In this document: positions 1-8,012 of the stretch, in pieces
Position numbering within the stretch: position 1 is the first letter of the stretch
Layout: each line of letters begins with the position of its first letter
DNA from: Ruminococcus sp.
GTDB lineage: Bacteria; Bacillota; Clostridia; Oscillospirales; Acutalibacteraceae
Direction: 5' to 3'
Assembly (NCBI GenBank): GCA_004558485.1
Contig: SFCS01000001.1
Coordinates: 1 to 64,000 of the forward strand
Length of the DNA stretch: 64,000 nucleotides
Program-made: the position numbers and the translations under genes
The notes under the pieces: model-generated
What the model saw: only the letters and a program-made list of their open reading frames with translations
What the model was told of the DNA's origin: nothing
Database searches by the model: none

Positions 1-51
1 GTGGAACATGACGTCATGTTCCCACATGAGCGGGCAACCGGAATACGCCAT
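1..51 (-). CDS. 5' end of a gene, probably a third GH31 glycosidase (partial)
   Basis: Seventeen codons read from an ATG at 51 towards the window edge, giving MAYSGCPLMWEHDVMFH. A GGAGG ribosome site lies at 60-64, eight bases before the ATG, and the start is 15 bases beyond the stop of the GH31 gene upstream. The first residues (MAYS-CP) copy the N-terminus of the GH31 protein at 2416-4707 (MAYSKCPPMP), so a third tandem family member is the likeliest reading. This rests on a short stretch; the rest of the gene is outside the window. Confidence 0.55.
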   Translation of the reverse strand, partial: MAYSGCPLMWEHDVMFH

Positions 52-66
52 GGTGATTTCCTCCAA

Positions 67-2322
67 TCAGAACACGGTGACCGTTTTGAAGCCGTTTGCC
101 AGGCGCACGGTGGTTTTGTTGCCGTCCTTGGTGAAAGGCACTTCCTTGCCGTCGACCGCAACGTGCGAGACGTCGGCACCCATGATGAGCAGCGCGCCGA
201 CCTTCATGCCGTCGGGGTTTTCGAGATGCAGGATGCCGCCGTCGGGCTTTTCGCTGACAAGACGGAAGCTGTCGTCGGCGGAAGCAAAGTGCACCACCTC
301 ACGGCGGGACACGGCGGGCGTGACCATGAGTGCCGCCACCTTTTCGACCGTCTCCATGTTTTCGCAGGGGGCAAGCGTCTCTTTCGGCAGCGTGAGCGGC
401 AGGATGGCGCCCTCGCGCAGGAAGACGGGGATGGTCTCAAGCGGTGCGGACACAAAAAGGCGTCTGCCGCCGACCGTCACATCGCCGCTCCAAAGGGAAG
501 TCCAGTTTCCTTTCGGGAAATAGACGGGCTTGAATGTGGTGCGGTCGATGAGCACGGGGGCGACCAACAGCTCGCTGCCGAAGAAATATTGATCCTCGGT
601 GTGGGCGACCGCCTTTTCGTGCGGATACACAAGCGGCATGGCACGCATGATCGGCGTGCCGGTCTTGTGGTTGAAGATCGCCGCACTGTAGATATAGTCG
701 AGCATATTTTCGCGCCACCAATAGAGCTTTTTGAACTGCTCCACGGCAAGATCGCCGAACTCCCACGGCTCACGCATTTTTTCGAGCGACTGGGAATGGG
801 CGCGCATGAACGGGGAGAACGTGCTGTATTGCAGCCAGCGGACATACAATTCGTCGCTCGGCACGCCGCCGAGTCCTCCGATGTCGCTGCCCCAGTTGGA
901 ATAGCCGCTGGCGGCGGCGTTGAGTCCCGCATAGAACGCCTGCTGGATGCCGCGATAGGTGCAGGGCTGATCGCCGCCGAAATGGGAGGCATAGTGCTGT
1001 GAGCCCGCGCAGCCGGGACGCTGGAACAGCACCCAGTCGTTGCCGCGCGCCGCCGTGAACACATCGTGCATGACCTTGGCATACCAATAGGCGGATTCGT
1101 TGTGCATGACGTTGCCGTCCTTGCCGTTATAAAACACGCCGTCCACCTTGACCTGGTCGCCGAAGTCGATCATCGCGCCCGCCAGTCCTTTTTCGAACAT
1201 GTCGCGGTAATACCGCTCCACAAACAGCGGGGCATTCGGGTGGGTGAAGTCGGTCATGGTGCCGCTTGACGGCTCATAGTCCGTGCCCTTTGTGTAAATG
1301 ATGGGCAAAAGCGCGGGATCGGTGCTGCCGCACAGCTCCATCATCATGTCGTCCTTTTTGCCGAGGTGGTCGTGATCCTCAAAACGCACGGCGGGATAGT
1401 TCCAGTGAAACAGGCGGATGCCGTATTCCTTGGCAATGTCGAACGTTTCGGGGATGTTGGTGATTCCCTCGGCATAGCAGGCGGCAAGGTTGCTGATGCC
1501 GATCGCCTTGTAGCCCTCAAGGATGTTGCGGAATTTTTCGGTGCAGGGGATGTCGCCCTTGTTCCAGGAATACCAGGACGAGCCCATCCAATAGCGGAAT
1601 GCCCACTTCGGCGGCAGCACCTCTCTGCCGGTGAGCTGCGTGTAGCTGTCCAAAACGGAAAGCGGCGTGCCGACAAACAGGAACATGTCGATGTCCGGGG
1701 TGTTGAAGTCGATGCGGGTGACATTCGGCTCTGTGCCGCCGAAGTCCGCCCAGCCGCCGTACATGGTGTTGATGAACACGCTGTAGCCTGCGGTGTTGTG
1801 CAAAAGCGGAATGTTTTGATAGGAATCGCGCTCATCTCTGCCGAAAACGGTGTCCTCGTTCCAAAGATAGGCACTAGCGCCGATCTGATTGATGCAGTTG
1901 AACCGCTCGCCCATGCCGAACAGCACGTCGTTTTCGGAATCAAAGGGGAAGCGATAGAGCGCCTTGCGGCAAACGCCCTCCTCATCATAGCCAAGCGCCA
2001 GCGTGCTGCCGCAAAGCGTGACGACGGGTGCACCCGCACCGTCGAGCAGCGAAAGGGTGAAAAGCACTTTCTCGTCGGGGGTGAAAACAGCGGCTGTGTT
2101 GCCCGCAGTCATTTTGCCGTCTTCGCCGTAGGTGATGGGGAGCGGCTCCGATTTGAAAAAGCCCTCGCGGTCAAAGATGCGCACGCCGCCCACCGCGGGG
2201 AAAGTCACATGCATCGTGACGGCGGTCTTGCCGTCGGTCAGCGTGAAGGTGAGGGCGGCCTCTTCCTTTTTAATGTCGGATATGGCGGTAAAGGTTGCCC
2301 ATTTCACCGGGATGATCGGCAT
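67..2322 (-). CDS. Glycoside hydrolase family 31 (alpha-glucosidase/alpha-xylosidase type)
   Basis: A 751-residue retaining exo-alpha-glycosidase of family GH31. The N-terminal beta-sandwich is followed by the catalytic barrel with the nucleophile Asp386 in GAMIDFGD and the likely acid/base Asp451 in HFGGDQ; the DFG(E/D) form is the one seen in YicI-like enzymes, but the sugar specificity (glucosyl, xylosyl, other) cannot be read. There is no signal peptide, so it acts in the cytoplasm on imported oligosaccharides. It is a diverged tandem paralogue of the next gene upstream. The ATG at 2322 has no ribosome site; a strong one sits about 35 bases upstream and fits an AUU codon at 2347-2349, which would add nine residues homologous to the paralogue's N-terminus. 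Confidence 0.9.
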   Translation of the reverse strand: MPIIPVKWATFTAISDIKKEEAALTFTLTDGKTAVTMHVTFPAVGGVRIFDREGFFKSEPLPITYGEDGKMTAGNTAAVFTPDEKVLFTLSLLDGAGAPVVTLCGSTLALGYDEEGVCRKALYRFPFDSENDVLFGMGERFNCINQIGASAYLWNEDTVFGRDERDSYQNIPLLHNTAGYSVFINTMYGGWADFGGTEPNVTRIDFNTPDIDMFLFVGTPLSVLDSYTQLTGREVLPPKWAFRYWMGSSWYSWNKGDIPCTEKFRNILEGYKAIGISNLAACYAEGITNIPETFDIAKEYGIRLFHWNYPAVRFEDHDHLGKKDDMMMELCGSTDPALLPIIYTKGTDYEPSSGTMTDFTHPNAPLFVERYYRDMFEKGLAGAMIDFGDQVKVDGVFYNGKDGNVMHNESAYWYAKVMHDVFTAARGNDWVLFQRPGCAGSQHYASHFGGDQPCTYRGIQQAFYAGLNAAASGYSNWGSDIGGLGGVPSDELYVRWLQYSTFSPFMRAHSQSLEKMREPWEFGDLAVEQFKKLYWWRENMLDYIYSAAIFNHKTGTPIMRAMPLVYPHEKAVAHTEDQYFFGSELLVAPVLIDRTTFKPVYFPKGNWTSLWSGDVTVGGRRLFVSAPLETIPVFLREGAILPLTLPKETLAPCENMETVEKVAALMVTPAVSRREVVHFASADDSFRLVSEKPDGGILHLENPDGMKVGALLIMGADVSHVAVDGKEVPFTKDGNKTTVRLANGFKTVTVF

Positions 2323-2346
2323 GGGGGTTTTGTCTTCGATATACGG

Positions 2347-2365
2347 AATAAAAATCTCTCCTTTC
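2347..2365 (-). promoter_or_regulatory. Ribosome binding site and probable AUU start codon of the GH31 gene
   Basis: Reading the minus strand, GAAAGGAGAG (2365-2356) is followed after six bases by ATT at 2349-2347, in frame with the GH31 protein. Translation from there gives IPYIEDKTPMPIIPVKW, which lines up with MAYSKCPPMPVIPVEW of the upstream paralogue. No ATG, GTG or TTG lies in frame at a usable distance from this site. Confidence 0.5.
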
Positions 2366-2400
2366 GGAAAAAGCCGCCGCTTTGGGGGCGGCTTTTTTCG
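2366..2400 (-). terminator. Intercistronic Rho-independent terminator-like hairpin
   Basis: On the minus strand AAAAAGCCGCC and GGCGGCTTTTT form an 11-bp stem closed by an 8-base loop, ending in a run of five T. It lies between the stop of the 2416-4707 GH31 gene and the ribosome site of the 67-2322 gene, leaving no room for a promoter between hairpin and ribosome site. Confidence 0.75.
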
Positions 2401-2415
2401 GCTTTACAGCGTTTG

Positions 2416-4707
2416 TCAGAAAATTTCGACGGTCTTGAAGCCCTTGTCGGTGCGCACGGTGGTCTTGCCGTTTTCGGCGGTGAAGGCGGCCTCTTTGCCG
2501 TCCACGAGCACCTTTTTCGCCTCGACACCGAACGCCAGCACGGCGTCGAGCTTTGCCCCGCTCACATTCTTCACGGTGACGGCAGTGCCGTTTGCGTTGT
2601 CGGTGACAAAGTCCGCAAAGGTCTTTTCATCGAAATAGTGCCGCACGGTGCGCTTGCCGTCCGCAGGGGTGACGAGCAGCGCGGGGTGCGCTTTGTCCGC
2701 CTCAAAGGGCGCGGTGATCTCCAACGTGTCACCAAGGCGCAGCACCATGGCAGCGCCCGCGCGCAGATAGACCGGAATGTCGGCGTCGTTCGCCGCGACC
2801 ATCATTTCACGGTCACCGGCGATCCTTTCCGCCGTCCACAGGTTGACCCAGTTGCCGGCGGGGAAGCGCACCATCTTGCAGCGGCGGCCGAGCTCAATGA
2901 CCGGCGCGACCAGCAGCTCGCTGCCGAACATATACTGCGTGTCTACATGGTCGAGCCCCTCGCGCGGGAATTCGATCGCCATGGCACGCATCATGGGTTC
3001 TGCGGTCAAATGCGCATTCACGGCGGTGCTGTAAACATAGTCGAGCATGTTCTCACGCCACCAATAGAGCTTTTTGAACAGCTCTACCGCCTCGTCGCCG
3101 TGCACCCACGGATTGCGCGGATTGCCGACGCCGTGCGCACGCATGAGCGGGGAAAAGGCAGCAAATTCCACCCAGCGCTTGTAGGTCTCGTCGTCGGTGG
3201 AGCCGTTATAGCCGCCGATGTCGCTTCCCCAGATGTTGAAGCCGGAGGCGCCCATGTTGATACCGGCATAGAAAGCCTGCTTGAGGCCGTACATGAATGC
3301 CGCCTGATCGCCGCCGAACTGACCGGCAAACGCCTGGCTGCCGGCACAGCCGGAGCGTTCAAAAAGGATGTAGTCGCCGTTTGCACCCTCGTCAAATACT
3401 TCCTTCATGGTTTTGGCATACCAGTAGGAATGCTCATTATGCATGGCATTGCCGGTCTTGCCGTTATACAGCAAGGCGTCGGGTGTGACAAATTCGCCGA
3501 AGTCGATCATGGCACCCTTGAGTCCCCACTCAAAATACTTCTTATAAAAGGCTTTCAGCACCCTTTTGGTGTTCGGATGGGTGAAATCGAGCCAGTTGCG
3601 CCCGTTGATGGCAAGGCAGGTCGTTTTGCGTCCCTTCGGCATCAGATAGGGCAGCTCGTTCATGTCCTCTGTGCCGAGCACCTCTTTGGCAAAGTCGATG
3701 CTCTGACTCGGATGGTTCCAGATGAACATGCGCATACCGGATTCGGCGGCAATTTCATAGCCTTCCTTGTTTTTGGAAGGATCCCCCTCGCCATAGCAGC
3801 CGGCAACATGGTGGATGCCCATAGCGGCATAGCCGTCTATGTATTCCCGCAGAACGTCCTTATAGTCTCTGCCGTCCACACGCCACGCCGGTGCACCGCC
3901 GCCCATCCAATACTGGAACGCCCACTTCGGCGGAAGGATGCTGTGACCGGTGAGGTCGGCGTAGGACTTGAGGTTTTCCTTCGGCGTACCGACAAAGACG
4001 AAGAAGTCGGCGACGGGGCCGTTGAAGTCGAGGGAGAAGCGGTGGGGCGTTTCCTTGCCGAAATCAAACCACGCGCCGTACATGGAGTTGACATACAGCA
4101 TATAGCCGCGGTTGCTGTGCAGCACGGGAACACACTGATAGCTTTCGTTGTGATCGACGCCGTTGTCTCTGCCGCCGCCGTGAATGGCGGTGTCCACATT
4201 CCACATCAGCGCATCGTGACCGACCTGGTTGAGGGTGTTATACCGCTCGCCGAGACCGTAGAGCACTTCGTCATTTGTGAAGTCGCCGAAAAGCTTCATT
4301 TTCGCAAACTTTTTCAGCTTGTTGCCGGAAAAACCGAACAGAATGTCGGCACCGGTGAAGGTATAGACCGTCTCGCCGTCGGCATTTTGAACATGCAGCA
4401 GGAAGCCGCACGCATCATCCTTGCAAAAAACGGCAGTGCGGTTTCCGCTCGTCAGTTTTAAATATTTCTTGCCGCTGTAGGTGATGGCGCCGTTGTCGGT
4501 GCAGTCGAAAAAGCCTTTTTCGACATTCACGGCCGTCAGCCGCACGCCGCCGACGGCGGGGAAGGTGACCGCGAAGGTCACGGCTTTGTTCAACACCCTT
4601 GTGCGGAACAGGAACGCGTTGCTTTCTTTTTGGATCGATGTCAAATGGACATTATCGTGCCACTCCACCGGGATGACCGGCATGGGAGGACATTTTGAAT
4701 ATGCCAT
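2416..4707 (-). CDS. Glycoside hydrolase family 31
   Basis: A 763-residue GH31 exo-alpha-glycosidase, paralogous along its whole length to the downstream neighbour. The nucleophile is Asp402 in GAMIDFGE and the acid/base is probably Asp467 in QFGGDQ, the YicI-like arrangement; the exact substrate is not readable. No signal peptide is present, so it is cytoplasmic. ATG 4707 is chosen over a GTG at 4716 because GAGGTG (4720-4715) sits seven bases before it and the partial third gene starts with the same MAYS residues. It is the first gene of the GH31 run and has its own sigma-A promoter at 4755-4783. Confidence 0.92.
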   Translation of the reverse strand: MAYSKCPPMPVIPVEWHDNVHLTSIQKESNAFLFRTRVLNKAVTFAVTFPAVGGVRLTAVNVEKGFFDCTDNGAITYSGKKYLKLTSGNRTAVFCKDDACGFLLHVQNADGETVYTFTGADILFGFSGNKLKKFAKMKLFGDFTNDEVLYGLGERYNTLNQVGHDALMWNVDTAIHGGGRDNGVDHNESYQCVPVLHSNRGYMLYVNSMYGAWFDFGKETPHRFSLDFNGPVADFFVFVGTPKENLKSYADLTGHSILPPKWAFQYWMGGGAPAWRVDGRDYKDVLREYIDGYAAMGIHHVAGCYGEGDPSKNKEGYEIAAESGMRMFIWNHPSQSIDFAKEVLGTEDMNELPYLMPKGRKTTCLAINGRNWLDFTHPNTKRVLKAFYKKYFEWGLKGAMIDFGEFVTPDALLYNGKTGNAMHNEHSYWYAKTMKEVFDEGANGDYILFERSGCAGSQAFAGQFGGDQAAFMYGLKQAFYAGINMGASGFNIWGSDIGGYNGSTDDETYKRWVEFAAFSPLMRAHGVGNPRNPWVHGDEAVELFKKLYWWRENMLDYVYSTAVNAHLTAEPMMRAMAIEFPREGLDHVDTQYMFGSELLVAPVIELGRRCKMVRFPAGNWVNLWTAERIAGDREMMVAANDADIPVYLRAGAAMVLRLGDTLEITAPFEADKAHPALLVTPADGKRTVRHYFDEKTFADFVTDNANGTAVTVKNVSGAKLDAVLAFGVEAKKVLVDGKEAAFTAENGKTTVRTDKGFKTVEIF

Positions 4708-4754
4708 CAGACGCACCTCTCTTTCTCTGACGGTAGCCCGTCTTTTCTGAGGCT

Positions 4755-4783
4755 ATTGTAGCATGGGAAACCCGAAAAAACAA
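4755..4783 (-). promoter_or_regulatory. Sigma-A promoter of the GH31 run
   Basis: Minus strand TTGTTT (4783-4778), 17-base spacer, TACAAT (4760-4755), about 45 bases before the GH31 start codon. Confidence 0.6.
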
Positions 4784-4840
4784 GCGGTTTTACAGGGTTT
4801 TTGCCGATGAAATACCAAGAGTTTTCCACGAAATTTGTGC

Positions 4841-4878
4841 AAAACAGAAAACCCCCGCGCATTTTGCTGCGCGGGGGA
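4841..4878 (-). terminator. Terminator of the trpXYZ operon
   Basis: Minus strand CCCCCGCGC / GCGCGGGGG stem followed by TTTTCTGTTTT, directly after the trpZ stop. Confidence 0.85.
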
Positions 4879-4890
4879 GGAACGGAAAAC

Positions 4891-5664
4891 TCAGTTGCCG
4901 CATTCGATGCTGATGCGGTTGAAAATGTCCAGGAGATCGTCGGTGACGACGCTTTCTTTTGCAGCACCTGCCTTGTCGAGCACGATCCTGCCGCGGTCAA
5001 GCATCAAAAGACGGTTGCCGTATTCCACGGCATAGCGCAGATTGTGCGTCACCATGAGGGCGGTGAGGTGCTTTTCCCGCACCACGCGGTCGGTGATCTC
5101 CATAATGATGTCGGCAGTGTGGGGGTCGAGCGCTGCCGTGTGTTCATCGAGAATGAGAATGTCCACGGGGGTGAGCGTCGCCATGATGAGGGCGACCGCC
5201 TGTCGCTGTCCACCGGAAAGTGCGCCGACCTCGACATCCAGCTTATCCTCCAGACCCAGCCCGACAACACGGAGCTGTTCACGGTAGAAATCGCGGCGGG
5301 CGCGGTTGACGCCGCGGGACAGCCCGAAGCGCTTGCCCTTGTTGTCCGCAAGCGACATGTTTTCGAGAATGGTGAGGTGCGGGCAGGTGCCGGCGGCGGG
5401 GTTCTGATAGACCCTGCCGATGCGGCGATACCGCTCAAATTCCTTGAGACCGGCAATGTCCTTGCCGTCGAGCAGCAGCGTGCCGCTGTCGAACGGCATG
5501 CTGCCGCAGATGATGTTGAGCAGGGAGGTCTTGCCGCTGCCGTTGCTGCCGACGACCGACACAAATTCGCCGTCGGCGACGGTGAGGTCAAAGCCGTCAA
5601 AAAGACACATTTCCGTGACGGTTCCGGCGTTGTAGGTCTTGGAAACCTTTCTCAGCTCGATCAT
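4891..5664 (-). CDS. trpZ: ABC transporter ATPase, tryptophan-importer type
   Basis: A 257-residue ATP-binding subunit. Visible motifs are Walker A GSNGSGKT (39-46), a Q-loop near 87, signature LSGGQRQ (149-155), Walker B DILILDE (168-174) and the H-loop histidine near 207. It matches the ATPases paired with PF04392-type binding proteins and COG4120 permeases, a group known to import tryptophan in Firmicutes. It is last in a three-gene operon; its ATG overlaps the permease stop as ATGA, which points to translational coupling, and AAAGGGGG precedes it. An in-frame upstream extension exists but would run back through the permease gene. Tryptophan as substrate is inferred from the Trp T-box at the head of the operon. 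Confidence 0.87.
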   Translation of the reverse strand: MIELRKVSKTYNAGTVTEMCLFDGFDLTVADGEFVSVVGSNGSGKTSLLNIICGSMPFDSGTLLLDGKDIAGLKEFERYRRIGRVYQNPAAGTCPHLTILENMSLADNKGKRFGLSRGVNRARRDFYREQLRVVGLGLEDKLDVEVGALSGGQRQAVALIMATLTPVDILILDEHTAALDPHTADIIMEITDRVVREKHLTALMVTHNLRYAVEYGNRLLMLDRGRIVLDKAGAAKESVVTDDLLDIFNRISIECGN

Positions 5665-6608
5665 GCCGCCGCCCCCTTTCTTGCGTTCACACGCCTCGCG
5701 GTGAGGGCGGTGATGCGGTCGTGGAAAATAAGGATGAGCGCAAACAGCACGGCGTTTAAGAGCTTCAGATAAATGCCGTTGCTGTCCACGAGCACCAAAT
5801 AGTTGAGACACAGGGAATACAGCACCGCGCCGCAGATGACGGCGGTGGTATCCCTGACAAAGCGCACGCGGGAGAAGATCGCCAGTCCGATGATGACCGA
5901 CGCCAGCGCCAAAACCACCTTGCCGCTGCCGCAGGAGTTGTCATACTGCATATACAGATGCGCATACAAGGCGCCCGACACGGCGACAAGCCCGTTGGCA
6001 AGCGCCAGTCCCAGGATCTGATAGCGGCCGACATCCTTGCCGAGCGTCACCACCAGCTTTTCGTTGTCGCCGGTCGCCCGCAGCATATAGCCGAGCTTTG
6101 TTTTGAAAAACAGATCCAAAAGCAGCTTGACGGCGATGACGAACACAAGCTCGATGCCGAGGATAACATAATCGCGGCCGGCAGTGCCGAAGCGGGAGGC
6201 AAGCGCGCCGTTGAAAATGCCGGTGAGCTTTTGACTGCGATAGGAGAAAATGGTGGTCGTCATACCGTTGTCGGTCAAAAGCGTCGTCAGCGCCAGCGTC
6301 ACCGACAGCAGCGCCGTCATAACGATGATGCCGCAAAGCAGCTTCGAAATGCGGCACTTCACATGCAAAAAGCCTGTGACCGCGCCCGCGGCAAAGCCTG
6401 CGAAAAAGGACAGGAAAACGGCGGGCAGCGGCGGCACACCGAGCCGCAGCATGAAAATGGTGCAGACGACGCCGCCGAGCGGAAAGGTGCCGTCGACCGA
6501 CAGGTCGGCAAAGTCCAGAATGGAATAGGAGATATACACGCCGAGTGCCAGAACGGCAAAGCACAGACCCATTTGCAGCCCGTCAACGGTGGTGGAAAAA
6601 AACAACAT
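5661..6608 (-). CDS. trpY: ABC transporter permease, tryptophan-importer type
   Basis: A 315-residue integral membrane protein with about eight or nine hydrophobic helices and the layout of the COG4120 / branched-chain-like permease family (start MLFFSTTVDGLQMGL). It should form the membrane channel with the neighbouring ATPase and lipoprotein. AAAAGGATCG precedes the ATG at a normal distance, 31 bases after the binding-protein stop. Substrate assignment to tryptophan depends on the T-box upstream of the operon. Confidence 0.87.
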   Translation of the reverse strand: MLFFSTTVDGLQMGLCFAVLALGVYISYSILDFADLSVDGTFPLGGVVCTIFMLRLGVPPLPAVFLSFFAGFAAGAVTGFLHVKCRISKLLCGIIVMTALLSVTLALTTLLTDNGMTTTIFSYRSQKLTGIFNGALASRFGTAGRDYVILGIELVFVIAVKLLLDLFFKTKLGYMLRATGDNEKLVVTLGKDVGRYQILGLALANGLVAVSGALYAHLYMQYDNSCGSGKVVLALASVIIGLAIFSRVRFVRDTTAVICGAVLYSLCLNYLVLVDSNGIYLKLLNAVLFALILIFHDRITALTARRVNARKGAAA

Positions 6609-6639
6609 GGCATTCGATCCTTTTCAGATGAAATAGGGG

Positions 6640-7602
6640 TCACATGGCGACATCGGCAGCGTTCAGTGCCGAGGGGACGGAGAGTCCCAGCTTTTCACAG
6701 GCGGTGCTGTTATAATAGAGGTTCGGGTCGGTGATGACGGCAACGGGGATGTCGGACGCCGCCTTGCCGTTCAAAATTTCCGCTGCCGCTTTGCCTGCCG
6801 CCTCGCCGACGGGGATATATTCGATGGAGGCGCTCGCCACACAGCCGACCTTCACCTGCTCAATCTCCGAGCCGAACACGGGAATCTTTTTCTCGTCGGT
6901 GATGGGGAGAATGTTCGTTTGCAGCTTGCCGACAACGGTGTTGTCGAGAAGGTTCACAAAACAATCCACGCTGCGGTCGATGAGCTCGTTTGTCCTGGTG
7001 TCGATGGTGTTGATGTCTGCCACGGCGCTTGCGAGGATCTCCATGCCGTCATACTTTTCGGCGGCTTTTTTGAGATTTTCGACCTGGATGGGGGAGCTGG
7101 ACTCCTCGGTGGAATACAGGACGCCGATCTTGAGCGCGGTCTTTCCCATGAAGCCGGTGACGACCTCGAGCTGTTTTTCAAAGTTCGGAATGTCGGATGA
7201 GCCGGTCACATTCTCATAGTTATCCATGACGGCGGGATCGGTGATGGCACAGTAGACCACCGGAACATCCTTGTCGGCGGCAGCGTTTGCCGCAGCGACG
7301 GCGGAGGGGGTGGCAATGGCGATGATGACCGCCGCCTTTTTGTTCACAAGGTTGTTTGCCTGCGTTTGGGAAACGGAGGCGTCAAAGTTACTGTTGACAT
7401 ATTCAAAATCATATTTGTCGGCGTCGATGCCGCCTTCGGTCAGCCCCTTCATGATGCCGTCATAGCAGTTGTTGAGGGAGGCGTGGGAGCCGAACTGGAT
7501 GATGCCGACGGTTTTCTTGCCGCTGCTGCCGCAGCCGGCAAAGGCGAGCAGCATCAGAGAAAGCGCAAGAACAAAAGCGACGGTTTTTTTCAAAGTTTTC
7601 AT
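6640..7602 (-). CDS. trpX: ABC transporter substrate-binding lipoprotein, tryptophan-importer type
   Basis: A 320-residue secreted lipoprotein. The start MKTLKKTVAFVLALSL is a signal peptide that ends in the lipobox FAGC (cysteine 24), so it is anchored outside the membrane. The rest is a periplasmic-binding-protein fold of the ABC_sub_bind family (PF04392), with the typical opening KTVGIIQFGSHASL. AAGGAG (7619-7614) sets the ATG at 7602; reading further upstream would run into the T-box leader and is rejected. It is the first gene after the leader and feeds TrpY/TrpZ. The family also contains binding proteins of other ligands, so the T-box is what makes tryptophan likely. Confidence 0.9.
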   Translation of the reverse strand: MKTLKKTVAFVLALSLMLLAFAGCGSSGKKTVGIIQFGSHASLNNCYDGIMKGLTEGGIDADKYDFEYVNSNFDASVSQTQANNLVNKKAAVIIAIATPSAVAAANAAADKDVPVVYCAITDPAVMDNYENVTGSSDIPNFEKQLEVVTGFMGKTALKIGVLYSTEESSSPIQVENLKKAAEKYDGMEILASAVADINTIDTRTNELIDRSVDCFVNLLDNTVVGKLQTNILPITDEKKIPVFGSEIEQVKVGCVASASIEYIPVGEAAGKAAAEILNGKAASDIPVAVITDPNLYYNSTACEKLGLSVPSALNAADVAM

Positions 7603-7699
7603 GATAAAACAACTCCTTAAGATGTATAAAATCATATGCGGTGTGGAAAGCGGACGCCGCGCCGCCATCGTGTAAGACCCATAAGACCTCCGCCTTTCC

Positions 7700-7975
7700 G
7701 AAAATAAAAAAATAAACCCCTGCCCCAACCATGGGACAAGAGCTTTCCTGCGGTACCACCCAAATTCATCGGCTGCGCCGATGCACCTCATGCACAATCA
7801 TGCACTGTCCGCTGTAACGGGCGGCACCCGTCTTTCCTACCCGCCGCAAGCGGCGCTCGGATCACCCTCCCGAGTCCATTCAATGCACCATCCGCCGCCG
7901 CGATCTCACCATCCGCAGCTCTCTTTGGGCTTCACAAAGCACCTACTATTCTCGGTCATCGGTTTATTTTTTCTC
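7700..7975 (-). promoter_or_regulatory. Tryptophan T-box riboswitch (leader of trpXYZ)
   Basis: The 400-base stretch between trpX and the lacI stop is a T-box leader. Reading the minus strand it shows a Stem I region starting about 7960, the specifier segment GAATGGACTC with the Trp codon UGG at 7878-7876, the T-box core GGGTGGTACCGC at 7761-7750, and a terminator whose arms CTTGTCCC and GGGGCAGG are followed by TTTATTTTTTT near 7720-7705. Uncharged tRNA-Trp would pair at the specifier and at UGGU and stabilise the antiterminator. UGGU pairs best with a tRNA whose discriminator base is A; with G it would be a wobble. The class is well known; the assignment to Trp rests on the specifier. Confidence 0.88.
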
Positions 7976-8004
7976 AATATAGCACGCTCTATTCGGTTTG
8001 TCAA
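7976..8004 (-). promoter_or_regulatory. Sigma-A promoter of the trp T-box operon
   Basis: Perfect TTGACA (8004-7999), 17-base spacer, TATATT (7981-7976), about 10 bases before the leader begins. Confidence 0.85.
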
Positions 8005-8012
8005 CAACTTTT

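Noticed and set aside
1366..4461. A 1031-codon open frame on the plus strand opposite the GH31 genes
   Set aside because: It is antisense to two genes with intact catalytic motifs and shows no recognisable domain. Long antisense frames are expected in GC-rich coding DNA.
7603..7797. N-terminal extension of the trpX protein
   Set aside because: It would translate the T-box terminator and antiterminator. The signal peptide and AAGGAG fix the start at 7602.
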